Source of the DNA: Utricularia gibba
Taxonomy: Eukaryota; Streptophyta; Magnoliopsida; Lamiales; Lentibulariaceae
Reading direction: 5' to 3'
Assembly (NCBI GenBank): GCA_002189035.1
Contig: NEEC01000007.1
Location: 124,001 to 188,000, forward strand
Length of the DNA stretch: 64,000 nucleotides
The stretch's first letter is position 1. Each line of letters starts with the position of its first letter. This document shows positions 45,269 through 55,961 of this stretch, in pieces. The notes under the pieces were generated by a model that worked only from the letters and a program-made list of their open reading frames with translations, was not told the DNA's origin and did no database searches. Position numbers and translations under genes: made by a program.

Positions 45269-46253
45269 TCAAACGGCTAAGAACGACTCCAGACTCCCCA
45301 AATTGGAAACTTCGCGGAAATCATCATCCACCTGGAGCCATCTGCTCCTCTCCTCCACTGAGTCTTTTGCATCACCCACTGCCGCCGCGCCCGTCTCCCC
45401 AAACTCCGCCGCCTCCAGGGAATTCCGAAGCAGTAACTCCCAGCAGTAGAATTCGGACACGGATTCCACTGGGAAATCGAAAATCGGAACTTCCTCCGGG
45501 GTGTACTCCTGGGGCGCCCTCTCCCCATCTTCCGGTTCCCATTGGTTCCCTGGAGTCGGAGGAATTTTTCTCCGTATCGTGGGCTCTTCCTCCACCGGAA
45601 ACTCGAAGAAATGGCTGCTCACTGTGTAACCGGCGACCCCGGGCTCGCTGTCCAGATCGCTCGAGTATCGGAACACGGAGGTTGGGGATGAGAAGTTGCG
45701 AGACTCGCCCGCGGAATCGTAGCTGGATTCCCAAGTGTCCTTCGCCGGCGTTTTCTTGAAATTGGTCAAAGCGCCAGGGCCACGCAGCTTAATGGCAGCG
45801 TTGTCGTACACCATCGCCGCCTCCTCCGCGGTGTCGTATGTCCCCAGCCACAGCCTGACTCGCTGCGAGGGATCCCGTATCTCCGCCGCCCATTTCCCCA
45901 GGGCCGCTGCCGTACACCCCGGAACTTCGACCGGTTCCTCCTCTTGCCCGCCATTTCCTCTGCCTTCACCTTCATCGGCTTCGACTTGAGACCCAAGGGG
46001 ACTCCACCACGCGTCTGGCCACAGTCGGAGGATGCCGACTCGATTCTGATCTCGTTGACATATTTCTTGATCCTCGGCCGGAACTCGGAGTCCTCATCCC
46101 CGGACGAATCCGTCGCGTCGGGATCATCGACACAAAATCTAACGGTCACGGCGGCGTTACCGATTCCCCCCCATTCTCCGCGGTGCGGCTTCAAACCTCC
46201 CTCGGAGAACGAGCCCTCTTTGAATCTCCCCGGGGCAGCAACGTCGTACCCAT
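45269..46253 (-). CDS. CRF: Cytokinin response factor (AP2/ERF), two frame slips
   Basis: Single exon, about 328 aa if two bases are restored. The order is the CRF domain ([31 protein letters not shown]), then the AP2/ERF domain ([12 protein letters not shown], then in another frame [33 protein letters not shown]). A Ser/Pro/acidic C-terminus follows, with the CRF motif [11 protein letters not shown] and FYCWELL. The AP2 domain breaks where the T run at 45893-45895 (+ strand) is one base short. The N-terminal frame carrying the CRF domain has no ATG before a stop; the plausible start MGTTLLP at 46253 is in a different frame and would join through the C4G4 run at 46228-46235. CRFs are nuclear activators downstream of cytokinin and auxin. 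The 5' leader contains CAG-like repeats. Both breaks are in homopolymers. Confidence 0.85.
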
Positions 46254-46933
46254 GGATTCAGAGAACCTGCGAATCAAATCCAAACCCAAATGGAGGAAGC
46301 AGCCAAAAGAAGGTTGCTTTAGCTGACGAGGCAGCAGCATCAGCAGCAGCAGCAGGTACGCACACACCACTGGCAAGCTTTTTATAAAGAGACAGACCGC
46401 ATAAATAAAATAAAATAATAATAATAATAATTCGTTTTTATAGTCAGTCGTTCGTGGGGCCCACGGGTGTACTTCATCCAACCACCGCCGACAAACTCGC
46501 TGCATTACGGCTAACGGCAATAGCGAGAGGCGGGAGTTGTTGAACCATAACGGATATGGCCTGTTCGTCATTGGGCCTTGAGCTTTCTTAAAAATTGGGC
46601 CTGACTTAGAGACGGGGCTCATATTGATGATATCTGGGTTCATATTTATCTTCTTCTTCCACTCTACGGCCCAGTGGGATGATGGCTTTCTGATCCATTT
46701 TTATCTGCTGCCGAATTCGTCGCCGTCCCGGGATTTTTCGGTTGCTTGGTGACGTTTTGCATTCTTCGGAATCCGATATGACTTGCTAGAAGGATCGGGA
46801 ATACATGGGCGTACGCAGGAAGCATCTTTCGGCTGACTAAACCACTCGGTACATAACCTGATGGACGTGCTTCATTTATCTATGATGATACTTCTGCCTC
46901 CTCTAAACCTCCCTCTCCATGAAATTTTGCCGG
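46254..46933. other. CRF promoter and leader
   Basis: The CRF 5' leader with GCA repeats (46338-46356), an AT-rich ATA repeat near 46408-46430, and unassigned promoter sequence up to the ATX-like remnant. Confidence 0.45.
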
Positions 46934-47257
46934 TGTATGCCTGACTGTCCTGCGAGAATCATGAAAGTAGGTAGCGATGATAGCCGGATTGCACTTAATG
47001 ACCCGGGTGTTTCTTCGCGCTGGTGATGAATAAGGTATCTTCATCTTTTTCCCCTCCCTCATTAGAGATGCAATTCTTCACTGCGGAGATGCACCGAAAT
47101 ATATTGTAGTGAAATCAGAGATTTAGTATGTGAATTTCAAAGTTGCTTGTTTTTTCATCCTTACAGGTATGACCATCTATGGGATCCCGATGTGCCAGAA
47201 GAGTACAAAGTTCCGTGCTTGTGTAAATCTCCAAGCTGCAGAAAGTTGATGAACTAG
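46934..47257 (+). pseudogene. Remnant of a trithorax-like ATX3/4/5 SET-domain gene (C-terminal end)
   Basis: Two pieces match the very end of ATX3/4/5-type histone H3 methyltransferases. The first (46934-47034) reads CMPDCPARIMKVGSDDSRIAL, like the family's HSC-x-PNC-x-ARIM block; it then loses frame, with AGDE visible in a shifted frame and stops in the main one. A GTATCT donor and TTACAG acceptor flank an intron-like stretch. The second (47167-47257) reads YDHLWDPDVPEEYKVPC, then LCKSPSCRKLMN and a stop, matching the post-SET domain with its CxCxxxxC cysteines. Everything upstream (PWWP, PHD, most of SET) is absent. Retained intron borders mean it is not a processed copy. It lies close to a CCT-protein gene, as does the functional homologue in Arabidopsis (from memory). 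Confidence 0.8.
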
Positions 47258-47851
47258 GAGCAGTCATGCTCAGAGCATTCTATGGCTTCTGCTTCTTCAC
47301 AAGCAATCAATCAGAAAGCTTCCATCACCAGCCAGCTCATTGAGACCGTAGTTCTTTGCTCTTCACAGCTTACAAGAGTAGGTAGTATCATCAAATACAA
47401 GTAGCAGGCAGCAGCAGTCTGTACAAAGGAGATCACGTAGCTTCCTTCCTAGCCTTTCTCTGCCTGCCGATTGTTTCGCTCATTCACAAGCAGAAGAGAA
47501 GTATCGTGGTTGAAGTCGTGCTCTCTCTTCTCTCTGTTACTTCTTTAACATATGAAGAGAAATGTATATGTTATTGCTTTTCACACTTTGGCATCTGAGT
47601 CTACTGATGGGCAAAAGTAACTGAATCGACTCAAAGATGTGTATAGAAACATTTTAATTCTTACCCACTTCCCTTCCTCGTCGCCGGAATCCAGATTTTG
47701 TTCCCCGGAGAAGTTTCAGGCGACTGCGATAAAAACTGATTAGATCACCAAGATGTAATATTTGACCCCTTCCCTTTTTCTCTTTAAAATGTACTTTGAA
47801 AAAACGAAAAGCAGATGTAAAACAGAAAATAAGCGCATCTGATCCGAAGAA
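47258..47851. other. Intergenic: downstream of ATX remnant, SFT2 promoter
   Basis: About 590 bp without coding signals that I recognise. The SFT2 promoter and leader should lie at its right end. Confidence 0.45.
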
Positions 47852-48756
47852 ATGTGGAGGCTGATTCAAGGTTCCGACGAGGAACAACAAGATGACTTGC
47901 TTGAAGGAACCGACGGATTTTGTTCTCTGTCTCCGTTGCAGGTAAATATCCCGTGTTTTGCTGGAAATCCACTGCAGCAATTTGATATCCCCTTGTTGTT
48001 GGTTGGTTGGGCAGAGGATATATGGGTTTGCAGCATGTTTTCTCGCCGGAGATGTTTTGATGTTGCTGGTATGCCTGATTAACTGCTGAAATCACCCTCA
48101 TTTTCTTGCGATCGCATTTTTTATTGAAGATCTCACCTTTGGTGCAGTCACTGATTGTTTTTGCAAAGCCCATCAAATTTGCGTTGCTGTTTACTTTTGG
48201 CAATGTTCTCGCTGTTGGAAGGTACGCTCCTTCCTCCTCCTGCGACTTTGATTCCCAACGGAAAACCTTCAAACCCAGTTTTTTCGGATTGTCCGTCTCT
48301 TCCGTCGGCTTCTAACCTTTCTGAATATGATTCTCTGTCCGGCAGTGCAGGTTTCTTGATTGGCCCAGGGCAATTGATGAGACTGATGGTTGATCCCGGG
48401 CGGGTCTATGCCACTGCTATCTACGTTGGATGCGTCGTTTTCGCTCTTGTTTCTGCTCTTTTGGTAAATTCGTTCGCAGAGATTTGGCTTCCGGTTTCCT
48501 GATGCAGTGAATCCTTTCTAACACTTGTTTCACTGAGTATGTTGCAGATACACAGTAAACTGCTAACTCTAATCGCAGTCATATGTGAAATCTGCGCCCT
48601 CATCTGGTTAGTGCCTTTTTGCTCCCTACTCAGCAATCTCATTGCACTTGCTTTACATCATTTTTGTGCCACCGCAGGTACTGCTTGAGCTACATTCCCT
48701 TCGCTCGTCGAATGGTCTCTGATCTTACGGTCCGTCTATTCGACACTGAGATCTAA
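47852..48756 (+). CDS. SFT2-family vesicle transport membrane protein
   Basis: Six exons: 47852-47941, 48015-48068, 48148-48221, 48346-48463, 48548-48606, 48678-48756; 157 aa with exact phases. An acidic N-terminus (GSDEEQQDDLLEG) leads to the SFT2 signature FCSLSPLQRIYGFAACFLAG. Four membrane spans follow (LMLLSLIVF; FALLFTFGNVLAVGS; ATAIYVGCVVFALVSAL; LLTLIAVICEICALIWYCLS), and the tail reads YIPFARRMVSDLTVRLFDTEI. SFT2/GOT1-like proteins assist fusion of endosome-derived vesicles with the Golgi t-SNARE complex in yeast; the plant role is inferred. Family length and tail match well. Confidence 0.93.
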
Positions 48757-49148
48757 ATCCGCAAACTGCCATAGTTTCTGTTGGTGTCATGTACTGCACT
48801 GCAGCACAAGTTTTGGAAAAGAGGAACAGCCCTGAGTCTTGATTCCTTTTCTCAGCTCTCTCTTGGCCATGGTCTTTTTCTTGCTTGCTGCTACTATCTG
48901 CCTCCAAGTCGTATCCTGTATGTTTCAGTCAGCACTTTACTGTCTCAAGATTGGATGAACAGAACCAAAGGTACATGTTACTACTACTTATTTCATTATA
49001 CTACAATATGTACAGCTCCAGAGAGCAAGCCAAATCTACAGCACATGAAAGTAAGCTTAAGTTCTTGGCCGCTGCCATTATTGAGCAGATCCTACTGCAG
49101 GAGTACCTCCTGTAAAGGACCTGTAAAAGACAGCGTTCTCCTGCTCAC
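48757..49148. other. Convergent 3' spacer SFT2/CCT gene
   Basis: About 390 bp tail-to-tail between SFT2 and the CCT gene. No additional feature was recognised. Confidence 0.45.
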
Positions 49149-51034
49149 TCACTGCTTGATCAAAGATCCCATTTCTTCTGTCTTCGCGAATCTCCCTCGA
49201 ATCCGAGGCTGACTATCAGCTATAGCCTTCCTGCAGGCGTACTGGAACACACAAAAGAACTTCAGGGATGAGCTTTGGTTAGCTAAAACCACATGATGAA
49301 GTTGCTTGCAGTGAGTATAAAATCCACCTTGATCTTGCGTCCGAAGTTTCTCCTGGACTTCTTGATGCGATATCGAGACAGCTTCTCCCTGCGTTCTTCG
49401 GAGGTGATGGTAACCATGTTCAAGGTGTGAGATTGCTGCCCCAGCTGAAGATGGAGGCAGTTTGTGTTATTAGCAAGGGTCTGCCATAAAAACACACAAG
49501 AGTCAATTAAGTCTTCCCTACTACCCATCCTGTCCAAGAGGGCAGGAACATGTCTTGGAAACATTCTACACCTCATAGTCACCTCCACCTTGTGAAGGAT
49601 TCTTGTAGAGGGAAAAGGGAGTATGTGAAACCAGACCTTTATGTCTCCTTCACTGAAAGCCCTTCGCATCCCAGTTGCAGCTCCGAAGTCCATCTCTTGA
49701 AAATCGAGGAATTTCGGCCTCACAGAAGACTGGTTAACGTTGTCCATGGAGTGGAGACAACTGGAGCTGACACTCTTCAGGAATGAACCTTCAGCACTCA
49801 GCTTTTCACCGTTGATCATATTCTGTTCCTCCATCTTGTCATCTGGAAGTTTGATACACAAGACCTCTGATAGTGGAGTCTCATTCCCTTCCTTTGCTAA
49901 AAGATCCTTTCTACACTCATAGAACACTTCACTGAGTATCTCCCCACTTTTGATAGAGGATTCGATATCTGCGACATTCAGTGACTGGGGAGGTATCACA
50001 GCTTCCCCACAGGATATCATCGACATGGCCGCTGTGACTGGATCTACTCCCATTACTGTTTCTTCGATAATCGGCTCGGGGGCCTTGAACAAGTCCCCTT
50101 CTCCCCATATCCTGTAACCAGATATTGAAATTCCCTGCATTCAGAGATTAAGATGGAGGTGATATTCAAGTGGGAAGCCAAAAACAGAGCATATTCAGGA
50201 TGGAAAAAACTCAGGGCTGGGGCAGTAAATTGAAATGGACTTGCTCCCTTGACACACCACGGTAAGGAATCATTTATTATTGTAAAAAGGAATGAGAATC
50301 AAACAAGTTACTGCAGGATAATGACAGTGATAAGAATATAGCCCAAGATAATACAAATCCCCTCTTGTTTCCATCTAAAAGAAGTGGATAGAGTATACCA
50401 AGATAACTCATCCATCTGCTTTATGTTTTGACAAAGCATCCTCAAGTCTACAACAGTTATTTGTGTTATTTGAGAGAAACAGACAAGAGCTAGGCAAAAC
50501 CATATTTGGTTTTAAATAGAACGAAGCACAGTAACGGAAGGCCTAAAGGCAAAATGAAGTTTAAAGTGGCAAAAAAAAAAAAAAGAACTAAGAATTTATG
50601 ATGAAAGCTGTGAAAGAAAAGAAGCTTTTTTTTTTTTTTTTGCGAAGTTGTTTCTCTTGGCAAGCGTGATGAGAAAGTTGAATCACCAACCGCGGAGAAA
50701 GAATAAAAGCTTTCGCAAAGAGGAACAAGGGATGCAAGAATCAAGCGAATGAAGAACACGAAAATGATGATGATTGTGATAGTTTCTAGTGGTTTCCGTA
50801 TATGCTTCTTTCCATAATGGAAATCTGGAAAAGGAATCAGTTTTCGAGCACAAGATCGAAGCAAAAAGATTTTTTAGATGAAAAAACAAGCAAACGAACT
50901 CAAAGCACATGAAAAACCCAGAACCATAATCAAGTAACTGAAGGTAATACCGTGGAATCAGTGGCTTTCTGGGAGCATCCAAACTCATCACACTGCTGAA
51001 CTTCTTGGTGTAAACATGGGAAGTAGGACAACAT
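49149..51034 (-). CDS. CCT-domain protein (ASML2/At5g53420-type)
   Basis: Four exons: 51034-50951, 50134-49637, 49480-49328, 49241-49149; 275 aa. Exon 1 is short (MLSYFPCLHQEVQQCDEFGC) and far upstream; it resembles the N-terminus of the ASML2 group, and its join to exon 2 is in phase. Exon 2 carries the group signature EGDLFKAPEPIIEETVMG, VTAAMSMISCGE, LSEVFYECRKDLL and MRRAFSEGDIK. The CCT domain (EERREKLSRYRIKKSRRNFG, RKIKYACRKAIADSQPRIRG, RFAKTEE) is split by the last intron. CCT proteins act in the nucleus in transcription; ASML2 activates sugar-inducible genes in Arabidopsis. The large first intron holds T- and A-rich tracts. The BOBBER remnant lies upstream. Confidence 0.88.
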
Positions 51035-52454
51035 TATTTCGAATCAAAGCAAACCCCTTCTCTTGCCACAGAGAAGAGAATTGGATGTCAACCCTAACTG
51101 AACGCAGACGATCTTCAACTGAAGGAGAAGGGCCTCGCCTTACGAGCGTGAGGTACAGTTTGGAAAAAAAACCCCAAAAAAGATAAAAACAAGGGATGGA
51201 CTGCGGAGGAGGAGACAAAGACACAGCCGCATTCAAGAGGTTAAAAAAGGAATCTCAAGAATATGGAATTTTCATGGAAACTTCTCCTAAACAAACAACC
51301 TATGAGTGAGCACCCCCGCTCCCCACACCTGTCTTGGATGAACCAGCGAGTTCAAGCACCCACCCGTTGACTGAACCCTGCCCAAAACCACGACTTTGGG
51401 GTAGATTTGGATCTGGTGCAGCGACAAAAAGTTACAGCCTTTGAAGTAAAAAAAGAAGAAATAACCGTTAGTAACTAACCAAACCAGTTGATCAGCCAAT
51501 CACAAAGTCAGCAGTCGAGTTAATTAAGGGAGATGCAGAGAATTATACCCTTTCTGATAAGTTATTCTATGAATTTGTTTGTCCGATTAGTGAAGGGAAC
51601 AAGCAGAGTCAGTCCAATGGCGACGTAAAGCGTGTCGGCTCTTGCTTTTTTATTAACTGAAGAAAGAATTAGAGCCCCAGTTGTGTTGATGAATATAATT
51701 AATTCATTCTCCTTGGAGCAGCAAAAGAGACAAAATGTGTGACCTGCATTATCACAAGATGAAATAATAATAGTTAGTACTCCTTGACGGACTCCACTGG
51801 GTGTCCTTCCTCCGCTGTGAACCATGTGCAATAATGGGGTGCATACAAAGATCTGAGCCTGGCACGGGCAGGGAGGAGCAGCTCCTTCCAAATCCTGTCC
51901 TCTCACCTCTCAATTATTTGCAAGAGAGTGGACACCATCCCATAAAAGAAGACACACCCATTGCTCTGGCGTGCGTATATCACGTGCCCCCTCCTCCCTA
52001 CCTACTGAGGGAGGATCCCACTCCAATCTCCATTAATAATATTAACAGCTCGCAACTTCTGAGGGATGGTGAAAATGACAAATGCTTGTTTTGGGGCTGG
52101 GAAAGTGATAAAGTTCCGAGTTGGTGGTGGACGACCCCCTTTCTTTTCTGGCCACATGATATTTTATTGTACGGTCACTGTCATTCTCCTCTGGCCTTTT
52201 GGTGGTGGAGGCCCCTTGCGTTTGGTTAAACTCAACGCATCCAAAGAGGCTCGCTCTCCTACTCTGGTAGCCATCACACCCATTAATCCTGCTTTATTTC
52301 TTGTAGGAGTACCTATCTGTGGATGGGTATCCATGCCTCATTAGTAGCCATCATCGGAGCGGGTAACCATTTGTATCTGACCGAGCACCTGATTTCACCC
52401 ATAATATAATATCCCATAAATTAAATAGTCAACTACCAAACTCTGCAACCCCAT
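51035..52454. other. CCT gene promoter and spacer to the BOBBER remnant
   Basis: About 1.4 kb without a supported gene. Short open frames on both strands lack known motifs. The promoter of the CCT gene should lie just above 51034. Confidence 0.45.
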
Positions 52455-53680
52455 TCATGGGTGGTTGATTTTTGCTCTTGAGAAGTCCATCTCCGGGTGC
52501 TGCAGAGAGGCAGAGCATTCGTTTGTTTACAAGAGTAAGTGAGGGGAGTTGGTGTAGTATGTTTTACCTCAGCCATCAACTGACTTCTTTCAATGTATCC
52601 CGTTTCTGCATCTCATCGCTAGTTGGGAGACCCATCTGCTTTTGCTGCTGGCCGAACGGAGAAAGATAACCAGAAAACACAGCAACGGGTAGGTAATTCA
52701 TTAGAATAACAAGTAAAAAAAGACAATTTTTGAATCAGGAGGGCTCACCATCATTTTTTCAAGAGTAGAACGTGTTTCTGGATCAAGATCGGACAGTTTA
52801 GTATTTTCAGGTTCCACCTTTTGAGTGTCGATCTCTGGGTGTTCACCCTTCAACAGATATACTTCCACCATTCCATTAGGATGTGTTGAGTGAGGAGCAT
52901 CGAAACAGACGATCCTCTGCTAGAAAGTTGTGTTAACCATGTGTTTGTTCAAAACTTGAAGAAGACAGAGAAAAGAAACATGCATGCATTACCTAAGCTC
53001 CAAAAGGAGTCATCTACCTTGACTCATAAAGATCTCCCTGTGAATACAAACTTACACGTTGTGAGAACCCATAATCAAGCTTCATGATATTGCTGCAAAA
53101 TAGGTGCATCACATACATCAATAATTGGGGGCTGGCACTTGAGCCCAACTCTGACATGGTTCTTCATTATTTCACATACGTTAAATCTGGGCTTTGCCGG
53201 TAGATACAGGAACAGAAGTGGCCATCTCCCGTAGAGATTGAACACAAGAATAGTCGTCCATAAATCACTACCAAAAAACAAGGAAAAAAGCCCTAGGTTC
53301 ACCTTGAATTTTAAAAATAGAATCACCAATCTACACAAGTAATACACCCACATCACAGCGAACGAGAGAACCAAAGATACAAGTACCTTATACGAAATTC
53401 AAAAAAATATACAATAACAATACATCACAAAGGCCATACATAAAAATATATGCGCCACACATTTGGCATTCAAGATGGAACAAGATTTAAGGTAAATCAC
53501 TTCAGCAATAATTGATGAAAAGGCTACCCTTTGAAAAAGAATGTGAGCCAATACCTTGACGATCCTTCTCGTCCGTCTCCTCCTCCTCCACAGCAACTTG
53601 CGGGCATTCTTCTCCTCCGTCTCCACTCTCTCAAAAATCACCTCGAAAAATCCCAAGGGTTCCGAAGGATCAGAAATGGC
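52455..53680 (-). pseudogene. BOBBER/NudC-domain gene, decayed
   Basis: Exon relics in order on the minus strand. About 53680-53540: N-terminal part with FFEVIFERVETEE but no ATG. About 53265-53120: CS domain, with CVQSLREMATSVPV then ARFNVCEIMKNHVRVGLK and QPPIID. About 53064-53020: DLYES then VDDSFWSL. About 52922-52751: MEWWK, then EIDTQKVEPENTKLSDLDPE and EKMM. About 52653-52566: QMGLPTSDEMQK and LMAE. 52499-52455: HPEMDFSRAKINHP and stop. Lesions: no start codon; frame slips in at least five places; the AG acceptor before the FGQQQKQ exon is missing; and the conserved Trp of the NudC YSW motif is Cys. Introns are retained, so it is not a retrocopy. Working BOBBER proteins are HSP90-type co-chaperones needed for auxin patterning and heat tolerance. 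It lies next to the CCT gene, as BOB1 does in Arabidopsis (recalled). Confidence 0.82.
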
Positions 53681-54368
53681 GTTAAATTGCGCCTCTGATG
53701 AACACGAAGTCTTCGCCGTGTCTACTTGTTCGAAATCCGACCAAGAAAATCAAGAGACATCCGAATTGTAACAAGGAAAATTGTGCAACACCCAAAATAA
53801 AGCACCAACACCTGTCGCTCGCGTACGGAAAATCCTGCCCAGATGGGCCGCCCCAACGTACGGAAGCATTTACTGGGCCTATCACACAAAATCCATACGC
53901 AGCCCCGAAGGCTGACTACAAAAGGGCCTCCCCTTATGCCCATATTTCATCTCTCAGCATAAAACCGGCCGGTTCAACAAGCATGAGAAAAATCACAAAG
54001 TGCCTGGCGTCGCGGTAAGGCATTGTTCCATGCTAATTATTCATGTGGGTGTGTGTGTGTACGCATTCTCGTGTCTCAATAAACACCATTTATTAGTCAT
54101 AAGCAAACATCATGTGAAATTTTACATGGACGAGTGGACCGGACGAGGGGAGACAATAAATGCGTTCTTACCCACAGAGAGAGGGGAAGGGGGTAAACAT
54201 TCTAGAATGTCATCAAGTGACACAGCAAGGGCTTAGGGAAAAATACACATGCGCCACTTGCATGTGGACGGACGGACGGGTAGGAAGGAAGGAAGACTGT
54301 TCTGTTGTGTGTACTTGGACACGTTACATGCCCCCATGCGACATAGCGTTACTCTTAGACATAGAATA

Positions 54369-54383
54369 GGGGGGGGGGGGGGG
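54369..54383. repeat. G homopolymer
   Basis: About 15 consecutive G residues. The length is uncertain in any assembly, and it could form a G-quadruplex. Confidence 0.8.
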
Positions 54384-54786
54384 TGAGTGTTTCGGGGTTT
54401 AGATTTACTTTAAAAAATAGTCAAATATTTTAAAATGATTGAATATGAAAAATAAATTTATAAAATTTCACAATTTAGTTCCTTGTCCATTTTTAAAACA
54501 ATGAATGTTCATCTATTTTCACAATTTATTCCGTATCCATGTTCAAATTTCAACTAGAACAAGACAGCGGGCCAATCAATCCCCATCCATTTAGCTGTAG
54601 GCAGATGAGAAATAACAACATTAAATTTGTTTTGCCACTTTATTATATTATCTGCTTCTGACAATAGTTAGTGGTATGTCCAAATTCAACTATGCGTTCG
54701 ATTCTTTTATGGGTAGGTGGAATTTCCGTAAGGGACCCCAAGGGCATAACTCAAAAGCCTTATGAACGCAATGGGGTGCGGGTTCA

Positions 54787-54810
54787 GCAGGCAGGCAGGC
54801 AGGCAGGCAG
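54787..54810. repeat. (GGCA)n microsatellite
   Basis: About six tandem GGCA units. A CATC/CCAT array lies about 60 bp downstream. Confidence 0.85.
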
Positions 54811-54906
54811 CGCCAAGCTCCCTGCTTCTAACTAAACACATTCAAAATCTTCTGCATCCAGGCCTCCATCCATCCATCCATCTATCTTTGGACTCAGACG
54901 GACGCC

Positions 54907-55961
54907 TCATGTGTTCTGATGCTCCACCTTGATGGAGAAGCTTGGAAACGACAGCGTTATTTCCCTGCAACACGACACGACCATTGTTCAGCACAGAGGG
55001 AGGGTGTGACTGTGGTGGGCGATCGACTTACTTGAGATACGGAAGGTCCATGTTCTTGATCAGGGACGGGTTCTTCGACACGAATTCCTTCCACTCGTCG
55101 AAGTTGATCTGCCGGTTGCCCTTCGCTGCTTGGGAGAAGGTCTGGCAGAGAGCAGGGGGCAATGAGAATGAGTGCTCTTGTTGCTTTTTACCATTAGGAG
55201 GAGAGGAAATATGCCTCACCTTTTCCACGATCAGCTCCACGATGTCCTCTGGGAGTTCCAGCTCCGATTCGTGTAGAAGCGAGAACACCATCTGCTTGAC
55301 TTCACTCCGCTCGATGAAGCCTGAGTTCCTCAGATCATGCAACTTAAACGTGACTGTATCGCAGGGAGCATGTGAGATAACAAGGCCAAGGAACATGTTC
55401 TCCTACAAGTACTCTTTCTTTCTTACATGCGACTTTGCTGTCAAACTGAGCATCTGGGTGGAACACTCCCAGGGAACGCACGAACTCCTCGAAGTCGATG
55501 ACTCCATCGCAGTTGCAGTCGAAGAGGTCGAACAACTACAGGGGCATCACGCAAATTATTCATGGGGGAGAACAAGGTAAGGCTCTGCTGTTGCACAACT
55601 TACCCTGTCAGCGAAGAAGTTTCGTTGGCTTTGCTTCCTGAACATGGCGAGCTGGAATTCATCCTTGTTGATGAGCTCATCCTTTATGATCAAGGAGCTT
55701 ATTTTCTTGAAGAGTTCGTACAGAGCCTCCACTTCCTTCACTGAGACTGCAGAGTATCACAAGTGTCAGGTAAGTGTCGATTATCAAACAAAGCAGCCCC
55801 CTTCCATTTAATGGGAAGATGCATATACATCATCTCGTACAAAGCAAAACAGCATAGTCAAGCATGGTTTGTTTGCACTTACAAGGTGTATCTGACGCGA
55901 TATTCTTCGAATCCTCGCAGCTAGCAACGGGGCGAGATGATTTAGATGCAAAGCAGCCCAT
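54907..55961 (-). CDS. CBL4: Calcineurin B-like calcium sensor, CBL4/SOS3-like
   Basis: Six exons: 55961-55883, 55746-55604, 55535-55427, 55353-55220, 55141-55032, 54964-54907; 210 aa. It begins MGCFASKSS, a dual N-myristoylation (Gly2) and S-acylation (Cys3) signal for membrane anchoring. EF-hand 1 has the long CBL loop ([20 protein letters not shown]). EF2 is [20 protein letters not shown] and EF3 is [22 protein letters not shown]4 is unusual: [16 protein letters not shown], with no Asp at the first position, no central Gly and one residue fewer than CBL4. The C-terminal FPSF motif (CIPK phosphorylation site) is intact. [11 protein letters not shown] and [11 protein letters not shown] match CBL4/SOS3 best. 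CBL4 binds CIPK24 to activate the Na+/H+ antiporter SOS1 under salt; that role is inferred. Confidence 0.88.

Larger units (their letters stand above)
53681..54906. other. Intergenic with simple repeats
   Basis: About 1.2 kb holding a GT run near 54043-54060, a 15-base G run (54369-54383), a GGCA array (54787-54810) and a CCAT array (54866-54882). AT-rich DNA lies between. No gene is supported; the right end is probably the CBL 3' UTR. Confidence 0.5.

Noticed and set aside
53676-53771. Short plus-strand protein starting MALNCASDEHEV
   Set aside because: It is the antisense of the BOBBER remnant's first exon.
54369-54383. G15 run as a functional quadruplex element
   Set aside because: It lies in intergenic repeat-rich DNA with no linked gene feature, and its length is unreliable.
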